Part shown: piece after piece, positions 1 to 10,902 of the stretch
Position numbering within the stretch: the stretch's first letter is position 1
Layout: every line of letters begins with the position of its first letter
Assembly (NCBI RefSeq): GCF_009729205.1
Contig: NZ_VTHB01000003.1
Span: 124,001-188,000, forward strand
Length of the DNA: 64,000 bases
DNA from: Mycobacteroides sp. CBMA 271
GTDB lineage: Bacteria; Actinomycetota; Actinomycetes; Mycobacteriales; Mycobacteriaceae
Reading direction: 5' to 3'
Translations under genes and position numbers: made by a program
Notes under the pieces: model-generated
What the model was told of the DNA's origin: nothing
What the model saw: the letters and a program-made list of their open reading frames with translations, nothing else
Database searches by the model: none

Positions 1-1982
1 AACGCGGCGCAGCCGCCGGCGGGCAGAGCGACCGTCTGTATGTGCCGATGGACTCGCTGGACCAGTTGTCCCGGTACGTGGGCGGCGAGTCGCCCGGTCT
101 GAGTCGGCTGGGCGGCAGCGACTGGGCGAACACAAAGACCAAGGCGCGCAAGGCTGTTCGTGAGATCGCCGGTGAGCTGGTGGCGTTGTACGCGGCGCGT
201 CAGGCCGCCCCCGGGCATGCCTTTGCGCCGGACACCCCGTGGCAACGGGAGATGGAAGACGCGTTCGGATTCGTCGAGACCGTCGACCAGCTGACCGCCA
301 TCACCGAGGTGAAATCCGATATGGAGAAGCCGGTTCCGATGGACCGGGTGGTGTGTGGCGATGTGGGTTACGGCAAAACCGAGATCGCGGTGCGCGCGGC
401 GTTCAAGGCCGTCCAGGACGGCAAGCAGGTCGCGGTGCTGGTCCCCACGACGCTTTTGGCCGACCAGCATCTGCAGACCTTCACCGATCGCACGGCGGGG
501 TTCCCGATCAAGGTGGCGGGCTTGTCTCGCTTCACCGATCCGGCCACTTCCAAGCTGGTGATCGAGGGAATGGCCGATGGCTCAGTCGATATCGTCATCG
601 GCACGCACCGTCTGCTGCAGACCGCGGTCCGGTGGAAGGACCTCGGTCTGGTCATCGTCGACGAGGAGCAGCGCTTCGGTGTCGAGCACAAGGAACACAT
701 CAAGGCGCTGCGTACCCACGTGGACGTGCTCACCATGAGTGCCACGCCGATCCCGCGCACCCTGGAGATGAGTCTGGCCGGCATCCGGGAGATGTCGACC
801 ATCCTGACCCCACCCGAGGAGCGCTACCCGGTGCTCACCTACGTGGGGCCCCATGATGACAAGCAGGTGGCAGCGGCCCTACGTCGCGAGCTGTTGCGTG
901 ATGGGCAGGCCTTCTATGTGCACAACCGGGTGAGCAGTATCGACAACGCCGCGGCCCGGCTGCGCGATATGGTTCCGGAAGCCAGAGTTGTTGTGGCGCA
1001 CGGTCAAATGCCCGAGGAGATGCTGGAGCGCACCGTCCAGGGATTCTGGAACCGGGAGTACGACATCCTGGTGTGCACCACGATCATTGAGACCGGTCTG
1101 GACATCTCGAACGCCAACACGCTGATCGTGGAGCGCGCCGATATCTTCGGTCTGTCGCAGCTGCACCAGCTGCGTGGACGCGTCGGGCGCAGCCGGGAAC
1201 GCGGATACGCCTACTTCCTGTATTCCCCCGAGGTGCCGCTCACCGAGACGGCGTACGACAGGTTGTCGACGATCGCGCAGAACAACGATCTGGGCGCCGG
1301 TATGGCGGTGGCCATGAAGGACCTGGAAATCCGCGGTGCGGGCAACGTACTAGGCGTCGAGCAGTCGGGTCACGTCGCCGGGGTGGGTTTCGATCTGTAC
1401 GTTCGGCTGGTCGGCGAGGCGGTCGAGGCCTACCGGGCCGCCGCCGACGGCAAGACGGTGCAGACCGCCGAGGAGCCCAACGAGGTACGCATTGACCTGC
1501 CGGTCGACGCGCATCTGCCCACGGATTACATCGGCAGCGACCGCTTGCGGCTTGAGGCGTACCGCCGGCTGGCCGCGGCGACGGATGCCGAGCAGATCGG
1601 CGCGGTGGTGGAGGAGCTCACCGACCGTTACGGGCCGCTGCCGCTGCCGGTACAGCGACTGGTCTCTGTCGCCTCGTTGCGTTTGCTGTGCCGCGAGTTC
1701 AGCATCACCGACCTTTCCGTGGTCGGCACCAACATTCGGATACAGCCGCTACCACTTCTGGACTCGGCGCAGTTGCGGCTGAAACGTTTACACCCGGCCG
1801 CGCAGTATCGTGCGACGACTTCCGTTGTGCAGGTTCCCATCCCGCGTTCTGGCGACGGCGGCGTGGGCTCGGACCGAATCCGTGACCTGGAACTGGTGCA
1901 CATGATTGTCGATCTGCTGGTGGCATTGTCGGGTCGCCCGGCGGGCAGTACTGGTACAACACCAGTGGAGGTGAGCAAATGA
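1..1982 (+). CDS. mfd: Transcription-repair coupling factor Mfd, C-terminal part (5' end outside window)
   Basis: Superfamily II DNA translocase that displaces RNA polymerase stalled at DNA lesions and recruits UvrA. The reading frame is open from base 3, so the gene enters from the left and only about 660 of roughly 1,200 residues are present: the end of the RNAP-interaction region, both RecA-like translocase domains and the C-terminal D7-like domain. Visible motifs are Walker A ([11 protein letters not shown]), the DEEQ box (VDEEQRFG), SATPIPRTL, the [10 protein letters not shown] motif and QLRGRVGRS. It overlaps mazG by 4 bases (ATGA), which implies translational coupling. The order mfd-mazG matches M. 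tuberculosis Rv1020-Rv1021. Confidence 0.97.
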   Translation, partial: RGAAAGGQSDRLYVPMDSLDQLSRYVGGESPGLSRLGGSDWANTKTKARKAVREIAGELVALYAARQAAPGHAFAPDTPWQREMEDAFGFVETVDQLTAITEVKSDMEKPVPMDRVVCGDVGYGKTEIAVRAAFKAVQDGKQVAVLVPTTLLADQHLQTFTDRTAGFPIKVAGLSRFTDPATSKLVIEGMADGSVDIVIGTHRLLQTAVRWKDLGLVIVDEEQRFGVEHKEHIKALRTHVDVLTMSATPIPRTLEMSLAGIREMSTILTPPEERYPVLTYVGPHDDKQVAAALRRELLRDGQAFYVHNRVSSIDNAAARLRDMVPEARVVVAHGQMPEEMLERTVQGFWNREYDILVCTTIIETGLDISNANTLIVERADIFGLSQLHQLRGRVGRSRERGYAYFLYSPEVPLTETAYDRLSTIAQNNDLGAGMAVAMKDLEIRGAGNVLGVEQSGHVAGVGFDLYVRLVGEAVEAYRAAADGKTVQTAEEPNEVRIDLPVDAHLPTDYIGSDRLRLEAYRRLAAATDAEQIGAVVEELTDRYGPLPLPVQRLVSVASLRLLCREFSITDLSVVGTNIRIQPLPLLDSAQLRLKRLHPAAQYRATTSVVQVPIPRSGDGGVGSDRIRDLELVHMIVDLLVALSGRPAGSTGTTPVEVSK

Positions 1983-2983
1983 CGGTCATACTCGTGGACT
2001 CGCGGCATCCATCGATGGTTCCGGTTGAGGCAGTCGGTTTGCTCGCCGGCGATCTTCAGTACACTGAGGAGCTTCCGGTTCGTCTCGCGTGGACGCTGTC
2101 CACCGCGCGCCCGGTCTACATCGGGGAGGACGCCCCCGCGCTGCTGTCCTCGGACCGCTCGCACCCGGAAGTGAAGGCGCGGATCGAGGCCGGGGCCAAG
2201 GTCATCGAGCCGCCCGCGCGGCAGGGCGAGAAGCTCATCGACGCTGTCGCCGTGATGGACCGGCTTCGCACCAAGGGCCCATGGGAGAGCGCCCAGACTC
2301 ACGACTCGCTGCGGCGGTACCTCCTTGAGGAAACCTACGAGCTGTTCGACGCCGTTCGCACCGGCAACGCCGATGAGCTCCGCGAGGAGCTTGGAGATGT
2401 GCTGTTGCAGGTGCTGTTCCACGCCCGCATCGCCGAGGATGCCCCGGAGCATCCGTTCAATATCGACGACGTCGCCGATGCTCTGCTGACCAAGTTGGGC
2501 AACCGGATCCCGGTACTGCTCGGTGCCGGTGGGGATACCGCCTCGATCTCGTTGGAAGAGCAACTGGCGCAGTGGGAAGAGCGCAAGGCGCAGGAGAAGG
2601 ACCGTGACTCCTGCCTGGACGGCGTCTCCAGCAGCCAGCCGGCGTTGGCGCTGACCCAAAAGGTGCTCGGCAGGGTGACGGCCGCGGGTCTGCCCGCAGA
2701 GCTGATCCCTGCGCAGCTGCTGTCGGTGACCATTGATCCTGATGGAGACGCCGAGAACCATTTGCGCGCAGATGTTTTGGAGTTCATGGATACCGTGCGA
2801 CGTGCGGAGAGGGACATTCTGTCTGGTCGGCGCGGTGCGGATGTCGCGTCGGAGCTGGATGTCAGCGATCTGCGCGCGGTCGGTGCCGAAGAATGGCGCG
2901 CGCGCTGGCGGCAGGTGCCGGAAGAACGGGACGTCGAGGGGACCGCGGCTGAGGAGTCGATGCAGGTCACTGCAGCGGAATAG
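1979..2983 (+). CDS. mazG: Nucleoside triphosphate pyrophosphohydrolase MazG
   Basis: House-cleaning NTP pyrophosphatase that hydrolyses (d)NTPs, including oxidised ones, to NMP and PPi. The protein has 334 residues. An actinobacterial N-terminal region of about 95 residues is followed by one MazG domain with the metal-binding EExxE...ExxD pattern (EETYE, then EELGD) around residues 120-145. The E. coli enzyme has two MazG domains; one domain is the mycobacterial form. The ATG overlaps the mfd stop codon. The C-terminal 100 residues are a tail of low conservation. Function is from family knowledge and synteny with Rv1021. Confidence 0.93.
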   Translation: MTVILVDSRHPSMVPVEAVGLLAGDLQYTEELPVRLAWTLSTARPVYIGEDAPALLSSDRSHPEVKARIEAGAKVIEPPARQGEKLIDAVAVMDRLRTKGPWESAQTHDSLRRYLLEETYELFDAVRTGNADELREELGDVLLQVLFHARIAEDAPEHPFNIDDVADALLTKLGNRIPVLLGAGGDTASISLEEQLAQWEERKAQEKDRDSCLDGVSSSQPALALTQKVLGRVTAAGLPAELIPAQLLSVTIDPDGDAENHLRADVLEFMDTVRRAERDILSGRRGADVASELDVSDLRAVGAEEWRARWRQVPEERDVEGTAAEESMQVTAAE

Positions 2984-3055
2984 CTACGCCCGCGCCGACC
3001 GGGACTTTCGCCCGACACGAGAGAACTATTGCTTCGGTGGTATTTGCACAGCGTA

Positions 3056-3074
3056 TTAGGCGTGCCATACCTTA
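3056..3074 (+). promoter_or_regulatory. Putative IdeR (iron-dependent repressor) box overlapping the efeU promoter
   Basis: The 19-mer TTAGGCGTGCCATACCTTA matches the IdeR/DtxR consensus TTAGGTTAGCCTAACCTAA at 13 of 19 positions, including both outer TTAGG/CCT blocks. It lies directly upstream of an iron-permease gene, covers the candidate -10 TACCTT (3068-3073) and ends 5 bases before GTG 3080. That is the expected place for iron-dependent repression of an iron importer. Confidence 0.7.
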
Positions 3075-3080
3075 TCCGAG
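3068..3080 (+). promoter_or_regulatory. -10 box and predicted leaderless transcription start of efeU
   Basis: TACCTT at 3068-3073 fits the mycobacterial -10 pattern TANNNT, and the sixth base after it begins GTG 3080. No Shine-Dalgarno sequence precedes this GTG. Transcription would therefore start at the start codon, giving a leaderless mRNA. This is why 3080 is preferred over the upstream in-frame starts 3029 and 3062, which lie before or inside the operator. Confidence 0.55.
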
Positions 3081-5131
3081 TGGTCTTATCAGATGCGGTC
3101 CCCAATCTGCTCATCGGCCTGAGGGAGGGGCTTGAGGCAGGCCTTGTCGTGAGCATTCTGCTCGCCGCCGTCCATCGATCTCCGCTGGTAGCTGAGGGGC
3201 GACGGGCCACTGCTCCCGTCTGGCTGGGTGTCCTCGGTGCCCTCACTGTGTCGGCGAGCTTCGCCGCGGTGCTCAATTCCACGACGAGCTCGTTGGGCAC
3301 CATTGGCCAGGACCTGGTAGGTGGTTTGCTCAGCGTCTTTGCCGTCGGACTGGTTACCGTGATGATCTTCTGGATGTCGCGCACTGCCGCGAACCTCTCC
3401 GGTGAACTGTCCGGGAAAGTCGAGCATGCCCTCATCCTCGGGGCAGGGGCGCTGACGCTGACGGCATTTATGGCGGTTGCCCGTGAGGGCCTGGAGACCA
3501 CACTGTTCTTTTGGACCGCGGCCAAGGCCGCGGGCGAGACCACCGGTCCGGTGATCGGCGGCGCTATCGGCTTGGCGATCGCGGTGGCGTTGTGCTGGTT
3601 GCTTTATCGCCGTGCGGTCCGCCTCAACCTTAAGGTGTTCTTCACGCGAACCGCCGTGATACTGATCGTGATAGCGGCGGGCATTCTGGCCTACGGGGTC
3701 GGGGACTTGCAGACCGCGGGCTGGCTACCCGGACATTCCTGGTATGCGTTTGACCTGAGTCGACAGATTTCTGCGGACTCCTGGTGGGCCACCATCATCA
3801 CCGGCATCACGCAACTCACCCCACGGATGACCGTGCTGCAGGTACTCGCTTGGACTGGATACCTGGCGTTGGTGATCCCGGCGTTCCTGCGCGTGTCTCG
3901 TCAGAGCGCGCCATCGGCCGCACCCGAGGTCGAGGAGGAGCCTTCGGCATTCGCGCGCCTGATTGGCCAGCGTCCACTCGCGGTAGCCGCGGTCATCGTG
4001 GTGGTGCCCGCGCTCGTGGCCGCTGCCATCATCGCGATACTCCCGTCCGCCAACCCCGACGCGAGCACTCGGGTCACGGTCACGGCCAGCGGGTGCGCGG
4101 ACGACTGGAAGTCCGCGCGCAGCGGGGTGCAGACCTTCTCTGTCGTGAACAAGTCGGGTAAGACCGGTGAGATCAACCTCGTCGACGCCAACAACGGCGT
4201 GGTGGCCGAAATCGAAACCTTGGGACCGTCCACCAGCGCCAATCTGATGGCGACGCTGTCCAACGGGACATACAAGTTTGTGTGCCTGATGGCTGGGGAA
4301 GCCGCCACATACTCTGCGTCTCAACAGGTCAGCGGGAACGTCATCCCTGGTGCTCCGCAACCGGTCGTCAGGGTCACCGAGGACGATCTCAAGCCGCCGA
4401 TGGAGGCTTATCAGCGCTACGCGGACGGTCTCCTGAGTGTGTTGAGCACGCAGGCTCGGGCCGCGCGTGCCGATCTGGGGTCCGGCAACATCGATGCGGC
4501 CAAAAACGATTGGGTGTCAGCGGTTTTGACCTGGAACCGGATCGGCGCGTCTTACGGCAGCTTCAAGGAATACGGCGACGCTATCGCCGGGTTGCCGCAC
4601 GGGTTGCCCGAGGGGGTCAACGATCCTGACTTCAAGGGTTTGCGGCGCCTGGAGTACGGGCTGTGGCGCGGTCAGCCTGCCGCCGTGCTGACACCCGTGG
4701 CGGATGAGCTGGTGGCAACCATCGACAAGCTGCGCGCGAACTTGTCGGATGTGATGACCGAACCCGCGGACCAAACCAAACGTCCGCACGAAATCCTCGA
4801 GGACACCCTGCGATTCCAGCTCATGGGCTACACGAATCAGGGTGCGGGAACCGAGTATGCGGAGGCGGCAGCGGCCGTGGAAGCAACTCGGGCGGTGCTC
4901 GGCCAGTTCGCCCCGCTGGTCAACTCGCGTGCGCCAAAACTGTTGGCAGAAAGCAACTCCAAGCTCGACGTTCTCGATGCTGCGCTCAGGGGCACGCAGC
5001 AGGGTGGACATTGGCGACCGCTCGCGCAGGTACCGCTGTCCGGACGTCAGGCGGTAGACGCCGCGCTGGGTCAGGTCCTCGAGACGCTCGCCGAGGTGCC
5101 GCTGCTCATCGAACTTCCGCCGAGCCGTTGA
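3080..5131 (+). CDS. efeU: EfeU-EfeO fusion: FTR1-type iron permease with C-terminal cupredoxin and M75-like domains
   Basis: Predicted 683-residue iron importer of the plasma membrane. Residues about 1-290 form an FTR1/EfeU permease with seven predicted helices and two REGLE iron-binding motifs (residues 15-19 and 135-139). After a linker and another helix comes a cupredoxin-like EfeO domain (about 335-425, with two cysteines), then an EfeO/M75 helical domain (about 440-680). In EfeO proteins these are separate periplasmic polypeptides. The usual M75 HxxE motif reads R522-R-L-E525 here, so the histidine is missing. It sits 17 bases before efeB, forming an iron-uptake operon. Regulation by IdeR is suggested by the box at 3056-3074. 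Confidence 0.88.
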   Translation: MVLSDAVPNLLIGLREGLEAGLVVSILLAAVHRSPLVAEGRRATAPVWLGVLGALTVSASFAAVLNSTTSSLGTIGQDLVGGLLSVFAVGLVTVMIFWMSRTAANLSGELSGKVEHALILGAGALTLTAFMAVAREGLETTLFFWTAAKAAGETTGPVIGGAIGLAIAVALCWLLYRRAVRLNLKVFFTRTAVILIVIAAGILAYGVGDLQTAGWLPGHSWYAFDLSRQISADSWWATIITGITQLTPRMTVLQVLAWTGYLALVIPAFLRVSRQSAPSAAPEVEEEPSAFARLIGQRPLAVAAVIVVVPALVAAAIIAILPSANPDASTRVTVTASGCADDWKSARSGVQTFSVVNKSGKTGEINLVDANNGVVAEIETLGPSTSANLMATLSNGTYKFVCLMAGEAATYSASQQVSGNVIPGAPQPVVRVTEDDLKPPMEAYQRYADGLLSVLSTQARAARADLGSGNIDAAKNDWVSAVLTWNRIGASYGSFKEYGDAIAGLPHGLPEGVNDPDFKGLRRLEYGLWRGQPAAVLTPVADELVATIDKLRANLSDVMTEPADQTKRPHEILEDTLRFQLMGYTNQGAGTEYAEAAAAVEATRAVLGQFAPLVNSRAPKLLAESNSKLDVLDAALRGTQQGGHWRPLAQVPLSGRQAVDAALGQVLETLAEVPLLIELPPSR

Positions 5132-5148
5132 CCAAGGAGTCACACAAC

Positions 5149-6375
5149 ATGGATGTCAACCGCAGGAATTTCCTTCGTGGTGCCGCCGTCGGTGCCGCGG
5201 GTACGGCCATAACGGGTGCGGCGCTCGTCAAGGGCGCTGAGGTCGATGCGAACGCGGGAACGGTCGCTGTGCCCCCGAGTCAATACCCGTTCCACGGAGC
5301 TCGGCAATCGGGAATCCTCACCCCGATCCCGGCTGAGAAGCAGAACTTCGCCTGTCATGTGGCTTTCGATGTGACCTCGCAGAACAAGGACGCGCTGGCC
5401 GGGGCCTTGAAGCAACTCACCGAGCGTGCCCACTTTTTGTCGACCGGCGGCACCCCGCCAGATCTGGGTATCGGTCGCCCCCCGGCGGATAGCGCGGTGG
5501 TTGGTCCAGTGGTCGAGGCCGACGGTCTGACGGTCACGGTCGCTGTGGGGTCGAGTCTGTTCGATACGAGGTTTGGGTTGGCCGATCGCAGGCCGGCCAA
5601 GCTCAAGCCGATGACGGTGTTCCCCAACGACTTTCCTGAGGCGGCATGGTCGCACGGCGACCTATTGGTCCAGCTGTGCGCGCATAACCCGGACACAGTG
5701 CATCACGCGCTGCGTGATATCACTCGCGCTGTCCGCGGTGACATGCAAATGCGTTGGCGGATAGACGGATACAACTCGCCTCCGCGCCCGTCCGGAACGG
5801 GCCGCAACCTGCTGGGGTTCAAGGACGGTACCGCCAACCCGGTATCCAACGACGCCGAGAGCTTGGTCTGGGTAGGCGACGGCGAGCCGGCGTGGACTGC
5901 GGGCGGCACCTACATGGTGGTGCGTCTGATCCGGATGCTCGTCGAATTCTGGGATCGCGTCTCCATCAACGAGCAGGAACGGATGTTCGGACGTCGCCGC
6001 GACAGCGGGGCACCGCTGGACGGAAACAACGAATTCGACACCCCCGACTACGCAGTTGACGACAAAGGTCAGACGATTCCGCTTGATGCGCATATCCGAT
6101 TGGCCAATCCGCGTACGCACGACACCGACAATCAGCGGCTGGTGCGTCGTTCCTACAACTACGACCTCGGGGTGGACGCGAACGGGAACATGCAGTCGGG
6201 GCATGTGTTCGTCTGTTTCCAACAGGATCTCGAGCGTCAGTTTGAGGCTGTACAGAACCGTCTGAATGATGAACCGCTCGTCGATTACGTGCAGCCATTC
6301 GGGGGTGGGTACTTCTTCGCATTACCCGGCGTGGCCGATAAGAATGACTGGTATGGAAAGGCGCTGCTGAGCTAG
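5149..6375 (+). CDS. efeB: Dye-decolorizing-type heme peroxidase EfeB, Tat-exported
   Basis: A 408-residue DyP-type peroxidase that works with EfeU/EfeO, releasing or oxidising iron outside the membrane. The start at ATG 5149 follows AAGGAG and gives a twin-arginine signal (VNRRNFLRG, then an Ala-rich h-region). The DyP GxxDG motif is seen in GFKDGTANP with its catalytic Asp. A conserved Asn-Pro-Arg plus downstream Arg-Arg block fits heme binding. It is the second gene of the operon, downstream of the permease fusion. Confidence 0.93.
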   Translation: MDVNRRNFLRGAAVGAAGTAITGAALVKGAEVDANAGTVAVPPSQYPFHGARQSGILTPIPAEKQNFACHVAFDVTSQNKDALAGALKQLTERAHFLSTGGTPPDLGIGRPPADSAVVGPVVEADGLTVTVAVGSSLFDTRFGLADRRPAKLKPMTVFPNDFPEAAWSHGDLLVQLCAHNPDTVHHALRDITRAVRGDMQMRWRIDGYNSPPRPSGTGRNLLGFKDGTANPVSNDAESLVWVGDGEPAWTAGGTYMVVRLIRMLVEFWDRVSINEQERMFGRRRDSGAPLDGNNEFDTPDYAVDDKGQTIPLDAHIRLANPRTHDTDNQRLVRRSYNYDLGVDANGNMQSGHVFVCFQQDLERQFEAVQNRLNDEPLVDYVQPFGGGYFFALPGVADKNDWYGKALLS

Positions 6376-6481
6376 CTCGTGCCCTCCGTGTTCAGCAGGA
6401 CAAAGCTTCGGCTGCGTCGTTGTTCTGGCTGGCTCATGCAACGATGGAGTGGAATCAATCGCACCGTCTAGGAGTTCTGTC

Positions 6482-7249
6482 GTGTCGTCCCTCGCTGTGC
6501 GCTCCTTGTCGGCGCGCTTAGTGCGGATTGTGCTCATCGTCTCCATCTCGGTGTTTCTGCTGGCAGGGGGCTGTTCTTGGCAGTTGGGAGGGCGCATGCC
6601 GCTGCCGCAGGGGGTGCCGCCTCCCTCCGGAGATCCGGTGCCCGATATCGCGACACTGCCCGCGCACATCCAGGGCCGTCCCGCCGATCAGCTGCGCGAG
6701 TGGTCCACTCCCCGTGCGGAGAAGACGGGAATTCCGGTCATTGCGTTGGAGGCGTACGCCTATGCCGCCAAGGTTGCTGAGCAGGAGAATCCGCGCTGCA
6801 AGATCGCGTGGACGACGCTGGCCGGGATCGGCACGATCGAGAGCCACAACGGCACCTACCACGGTGCCGAACTGCAACCGAACGGCGACGCGTTGCCGCC
6901 CATACGTGGTGTGCGTCTTGACGGGTCAAACGGAAACCTGCGGCTGCCGGACACCGACCAGGGCACGTTAGACGGCGACGCGAACCAGGATCGGGCGATG
7001 GGGCCCATGCAGTTCATCCCGGAGACCTGGCGCATCTACGGTGTCCGAGCGGCCGGTGACGGCAACCCCAGCCCCGACAACATCGATGATGCGGCGCTGT
7101 CGGCGGCGGGTTATTTATGCGCCCGGGGTGGCGACCTGAGCACGACGGATGGCTGGATCAAGGCACTGTGGGCGTACAACATGTCCGATGTGTACGCCGA
7201 GCAGGTGCGGGACTGGGCCACGGCCTACGCCAAGGGCGGCTCCCTGTAG
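6482..7249 (+). CDS. lpqU: Lytic transglycosylase-like lipoprotein (LpqU family)
   Basis: A 255-residue exported peptidoglycan hydrolase candidate, orthologous by order and sequence to Rv1022. GTG 6482 has AGGAG 7 bases upstream and gives a signal peptide ending in LLAGGC (Cys31); the -3 residue Ala makes the lipobox slightly relaxed. A proline-rich linker leads to an SLT-like domain with the putative catalytic Glu120 in GIGTIESHNG and the downstream AMGPMQFIPETW motif. The longer start GTG 6449 has no ribosome site. It precedes eno, as in M. tuberculosis. Confidence 0.9.
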   Translation: MSSLAVRSLSARLVRIVLIVSISVFLLAGGCSWQLGGRMPLPQGVPPPSGDPVPDIATLPAHIQGRPADQLREWSTPRAEKTGIPVIALEAYAYAAKVAEQENPRCKIAWTTLAGIGTIESHNGTYHGAELQPNGDALPPIRGVRLDGSNGNLRLPDTDQGTLDGDANQDRAMGPMQFIPETWRIYGVRAAGDGNPSPDNIDDAALSAAGYLCARGGDLSTTDGWIKALWAYNMSDVYAEQVRDWATAYAKGGSL

Positions 7250-7311
7250 CACTAGTCTGTAGTTGAACTTCTAAGACACTCGACTTCTACAAAAACCCGC
7301 AGCACCCATAA

Positions 7312-8613
<1,302 letters not shown>

Positions 8614-8635
8614 CGGACTGTGCTGAGGCCGAGCT

Positions 8636-9262
8636 ATGGCTGAATCTAAGCGCCGCCCCGCGTCCGGTAGGTCGCGGGGTCCGGCCCCGGCCGCGCGCAA
8701 GCGCACCCCCGTCAAGCGCCCGGCGCAAAAGGTGGTGCGGGGCCCCGTGCGCACCCGCACCGCGACCCAGGTGAAAGCATCCAGCGCGGTCTCCGAGTCG
8801 ATCGAACGCAGCGCCGAGCATCAGTCCGAGCTGCGCCTGGGGTCCACCGCGCGGCGGGCCGCCATCCTGGCCGCCGTGGTGTGCGCGTTGACGCTGACCG
8901 TGGCGGGCCCGGTTCGCACGTACTTTTCGCAGCAGGCTGAAAAGAATCAGCTCGCCTCGGCCGAATCGCAACTGCGGGAACAGATTGCCACACTCGAAGA
9001 TAAGAAGCGCCGACTTGCCGATCCCGCCTATATCGCCGCTCAGGCGCGTGAGCGGTTGGGGTTCGTGATGCCGGGAGACGTGCCGTTTCAGGTGCAACTG
9101 CCCAATACGCCCGTCGATGCCAGGCCGGTGGGTCAGGGGCCGGTGGACAACGGCAATCCCTGGTACACCAACCTCTGGCACAACATCGCAGACTCGCCGA
9201 CCGCGCTGCCCGTGGATGGCGCAGCGAACCCGCTGGCCCCGTCAGCGGGCCCCCGCTCGTGA
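8636..9262 (+). CDS. FtsB/DivIC-like septum formation initiator
   Basis: A 208-residue single-pass divisome protein, orthologous to Rv1024. Residues 1-80 are a basic, Pro/Arg-rich cytoplasmic tail. About residues 80-98 form one transmembrane helix, followed by a coiled coil (about 100-135) and the conserved RLADPAYIAAQARERLGFVMPG block typical of FtsB/DivIC. It probably acts with FtsL and FtsQ. The stop overlaps the next GTG by 4 bases. Confidence 0.9.
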   Translation: MAESKRRPASGRSRGPAPAARKRTPVKRPAQKVVRGPVRTRTATQVKASSAVSESIERSAEHQSELRLGSTARRAAILAAVVCALTLTVAGPVRTYFSQQAEKNQLASAESQLREQIATLEDKKRRLADPAYIAAQARERLGFVMPGDVPFQVQLPNTPVDARPVGQGPVDNGNPWYTNLWHNIADSPTALPVDGAANPLAPSAGPRS

Positions 9263-9741
9263 TCTCCGACGACGATATCGCGGCGGTCACAAGGCAATTG
9301 GGCCGCGCACCGCGTGGAATGCTGGAAGTCTCTTACCGTTGTCCCAACGGTGAGCCCGCCGTGGTGAAGACCGCTCCGCGGTTGCCCGACGGGACGCCGT
9401 TCCCCACGCTGTACTACCTGACACACCCCGCACTGACGGCAGCGGCGAGCCGGCTGGAGTCCGGTGGGCTGATGCGCGATATGACCGAACGCCTTGCCTC
9501 CGATGAAGATCTGGCTGCCGCATATCGGCGCGCACACGAAAGCTACCTCGCCGAGCGCGATGCCATCGAGTCTCTCGGAACTATGGTCACCGCGGGCGGA
9601 ATGCCCGACAGGGTGAAGTGCCTCCACGTGCTGATCGGGCATTCGCTTGCGGCGGGTCCGGGTGTTAATCCCTTGGGGGATGAGGCTGTTCGGGAGCTCG
9701 CGGGCACGATGCCTGGGGTGCTTCCCGAGGTTTGGGTGTGA
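9259..9741 (+). CDS. DUF501 family protein
   Basis: A 160-residue cytoplasmic protein matching Rv1025 by position and by the DUF501 features: an N-terminal GRxPRGMxxVxxRCPxGxPxVV block and a C-terminal HVLIGHSLAAGPGVNPLGDE block that contains conserved His and Asp. Its biochemical role is unknown. It overlaps both neighbours by 4 bases (GTGA at each end), so it is probably co-translated with the ftsB-like and ppx genes. Confidence 0.88.
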   Translation: MISDDDIAAVTRQLGRAPRGMLEVSYRCPNGEPAVVKTAPRLPDGTPFPTLYYLTHPALTAAASRLESGGLMRDMTERLASDEDLAAAYRRAHESYLAERDAIESLGTMVTAGGMPDRVKCLHVLIGHSLAAGPGVNPLGDEAVRELAGTMPGVLPEVWV

Positions 9742-10685
9742 CACGCGTTGGCGCCGTGGATTGCGGCACCAATTCGATCCGTCTGTTGATCTCGGATATC
9801 GACGACGCCGGACGGCTGACCGATGTGCACCGCGAGATGCGGATCGTGCGTCTGGGTCAGGGTGTAGACGCCACGGGAGAGTTCGCGCCGGAGGCCATCG
9901 CTCGCACCCGGGTGGCACTGCAGGCGTATGTCGAATTGATGAAATCCCTTGGAGTGCAGCGGGTCCGCATGGTAGCGACCTCGGCGGCGCGCGACGTCTC
10001 CAACCGGGAAGCATTTTTCACGATGACGGCCGAGCTGCTCGGCGTCGTTGTTCCTGGATCGATCGCGGAGGTCATCACGGGCACCGAGGAGGCCGCGCTG
10101 TCGTTCGGCGGCGCGGTGGGCGAGTTGGATCCGGCGGCAGGGCCTTTCGTGGTTGTCGACCTTGGTGGCGGGTCCACCGAGACGGTGATCGGCGATGCCG
10201 ACGGTGTCAAGGCCAGCTTCTCGGCTGACATCGGCTGTGTGCGGCTGACCGAGCGATGCCTGCACTCGGACCCGCCTACCGCCGACGAGATCGAGGCGGC
10301 GCGCGCGGTGGTTCGCGCACAGCTGGCACGGACCTTCGACGTGGTTCCGGTCGCGGATGCGCGAACCTGGGTGGGCGTCGCGGGGACCTTCACGACGCTG
10401 GCGGCGCTGGCTCATCGGCTGGATGTGTACGACCCCGCCGTGATTCATCTGTCGCGGGTGCCGCTGGGGCGGTTGTCGGAGGTGACGTCCGCGTTGATCG
10501 CGATGCCGCGCTCGGAGCGGGCCGCGCTGGGGCCGATGCACGAGGGGCGCGTCGACGTCATCGGGGGCGGATCCATCGTGGTGGAGGAATTGGCGCGTGA
10601 GTTATCTGGCCGCGCTGGAATCGCCGAGCTGGTGGTTAGTGAGCACGACATCCTTGACGGCATCGCGATGTCCTTGCGCAGGTAA
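9738..10685 (+). CDS. ppx2: Ppx/GppA family exopolyphosphatase
   Basis: A 315-residue member of the sugar-kinase/Hsp70 fold that hydrolyses polyphosphate or (p)ppGpp-type substrates; orthologue of Rv1026. The phosphate-1 loop VDCGTNSIRLLI and phosphate-2 loop DLGGGSTETVIG are both intact, and the catalytic Glu region (TGTEEAALSF) is present. It consists of the ASKHA core without the C-terminal HD-like domain of E. coli PPX, as expected for short actinobacterial enzymes. GTG 9738 overlaps the preceding stop. Confidence 0.93.
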   Translation: MTRVGAVDCGTNSIRLLISDIDDAGRLTDVHREMRIVRLGQGVDATGEFAPEAIARTRVALQAYVELMKSLGVQRVRMVATSAARDVSNREAFFTMTAELLGVVVPGSIAEVITGTEEAALSFGGAVGELDPAAGPFVVVDLGGGSTETVIGDADGVKASFSADIGCVRLTERCLHSDPPTADEIEAARAVVRAQLARTFDVVPVADARTWVGVAGTFTTLAALAHRLDVYDPAVIHLSRVPLGRLSEVTSALIAMPRSERAALGPMHEGRVDVIGGGSIVVEELARELSGRAGIAELVVSEHDILDGIAMSLRR

Positions 10686-10720
10686 CCGGGTGTTAACCCA
10701 CGCTTGTGTGACCTGGGTAA

Positions 10721-10833
10721 CAGTTGACAATCTACCCCTTCCTCCGGTTGACAAGATCGTCAAATCAACTGACAGTTGAGATATCAACACGAGCGGATAA
10801 CGGGTAGTTGAAACCCGGTGAACGGTCAGTTGA
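10721..10833. promoter_or_regulatory. Cluster of CAGTTGA half-sites with one perfect palindrome
   Basis: Upstream of the hydrolase gene, the heptamer CAGTTGA occurs at 10721-10727, 10773-10779 and 10827-10833. The middle copy is half of the perfect 15-base palindrome TCAACTGACAGTTGA (10765-10779). The same TCAAC-N5-GTTGA form lies upstream of the XRE gene (14842-14856). It is probably the operator of that regulator; the link is inference. Confidence 0.55.
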
Positions 10834-10902
10834 GGAGGCGCAGCGCCGCGCACGGCCCGGATCAGCAGATGTTTGATTAGGTGCGGAAGGTTTGGATCCC
10901 TC

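Noticed and set aside
1628..3543. Two overlapping long minus-strand frames opposite mfd, mazG and efeU
   Set aside because: They are shadows of well-supported plus-strand genes and are rich in Arg, Ser and Pro, typical of antisense frames in GC-rich DNA.
5011..5148. Upstream extension of efeB
   Set aside because: It lies within the efeO part in another frame; the Tat signal with a ribosome site begins at ATG 5149.
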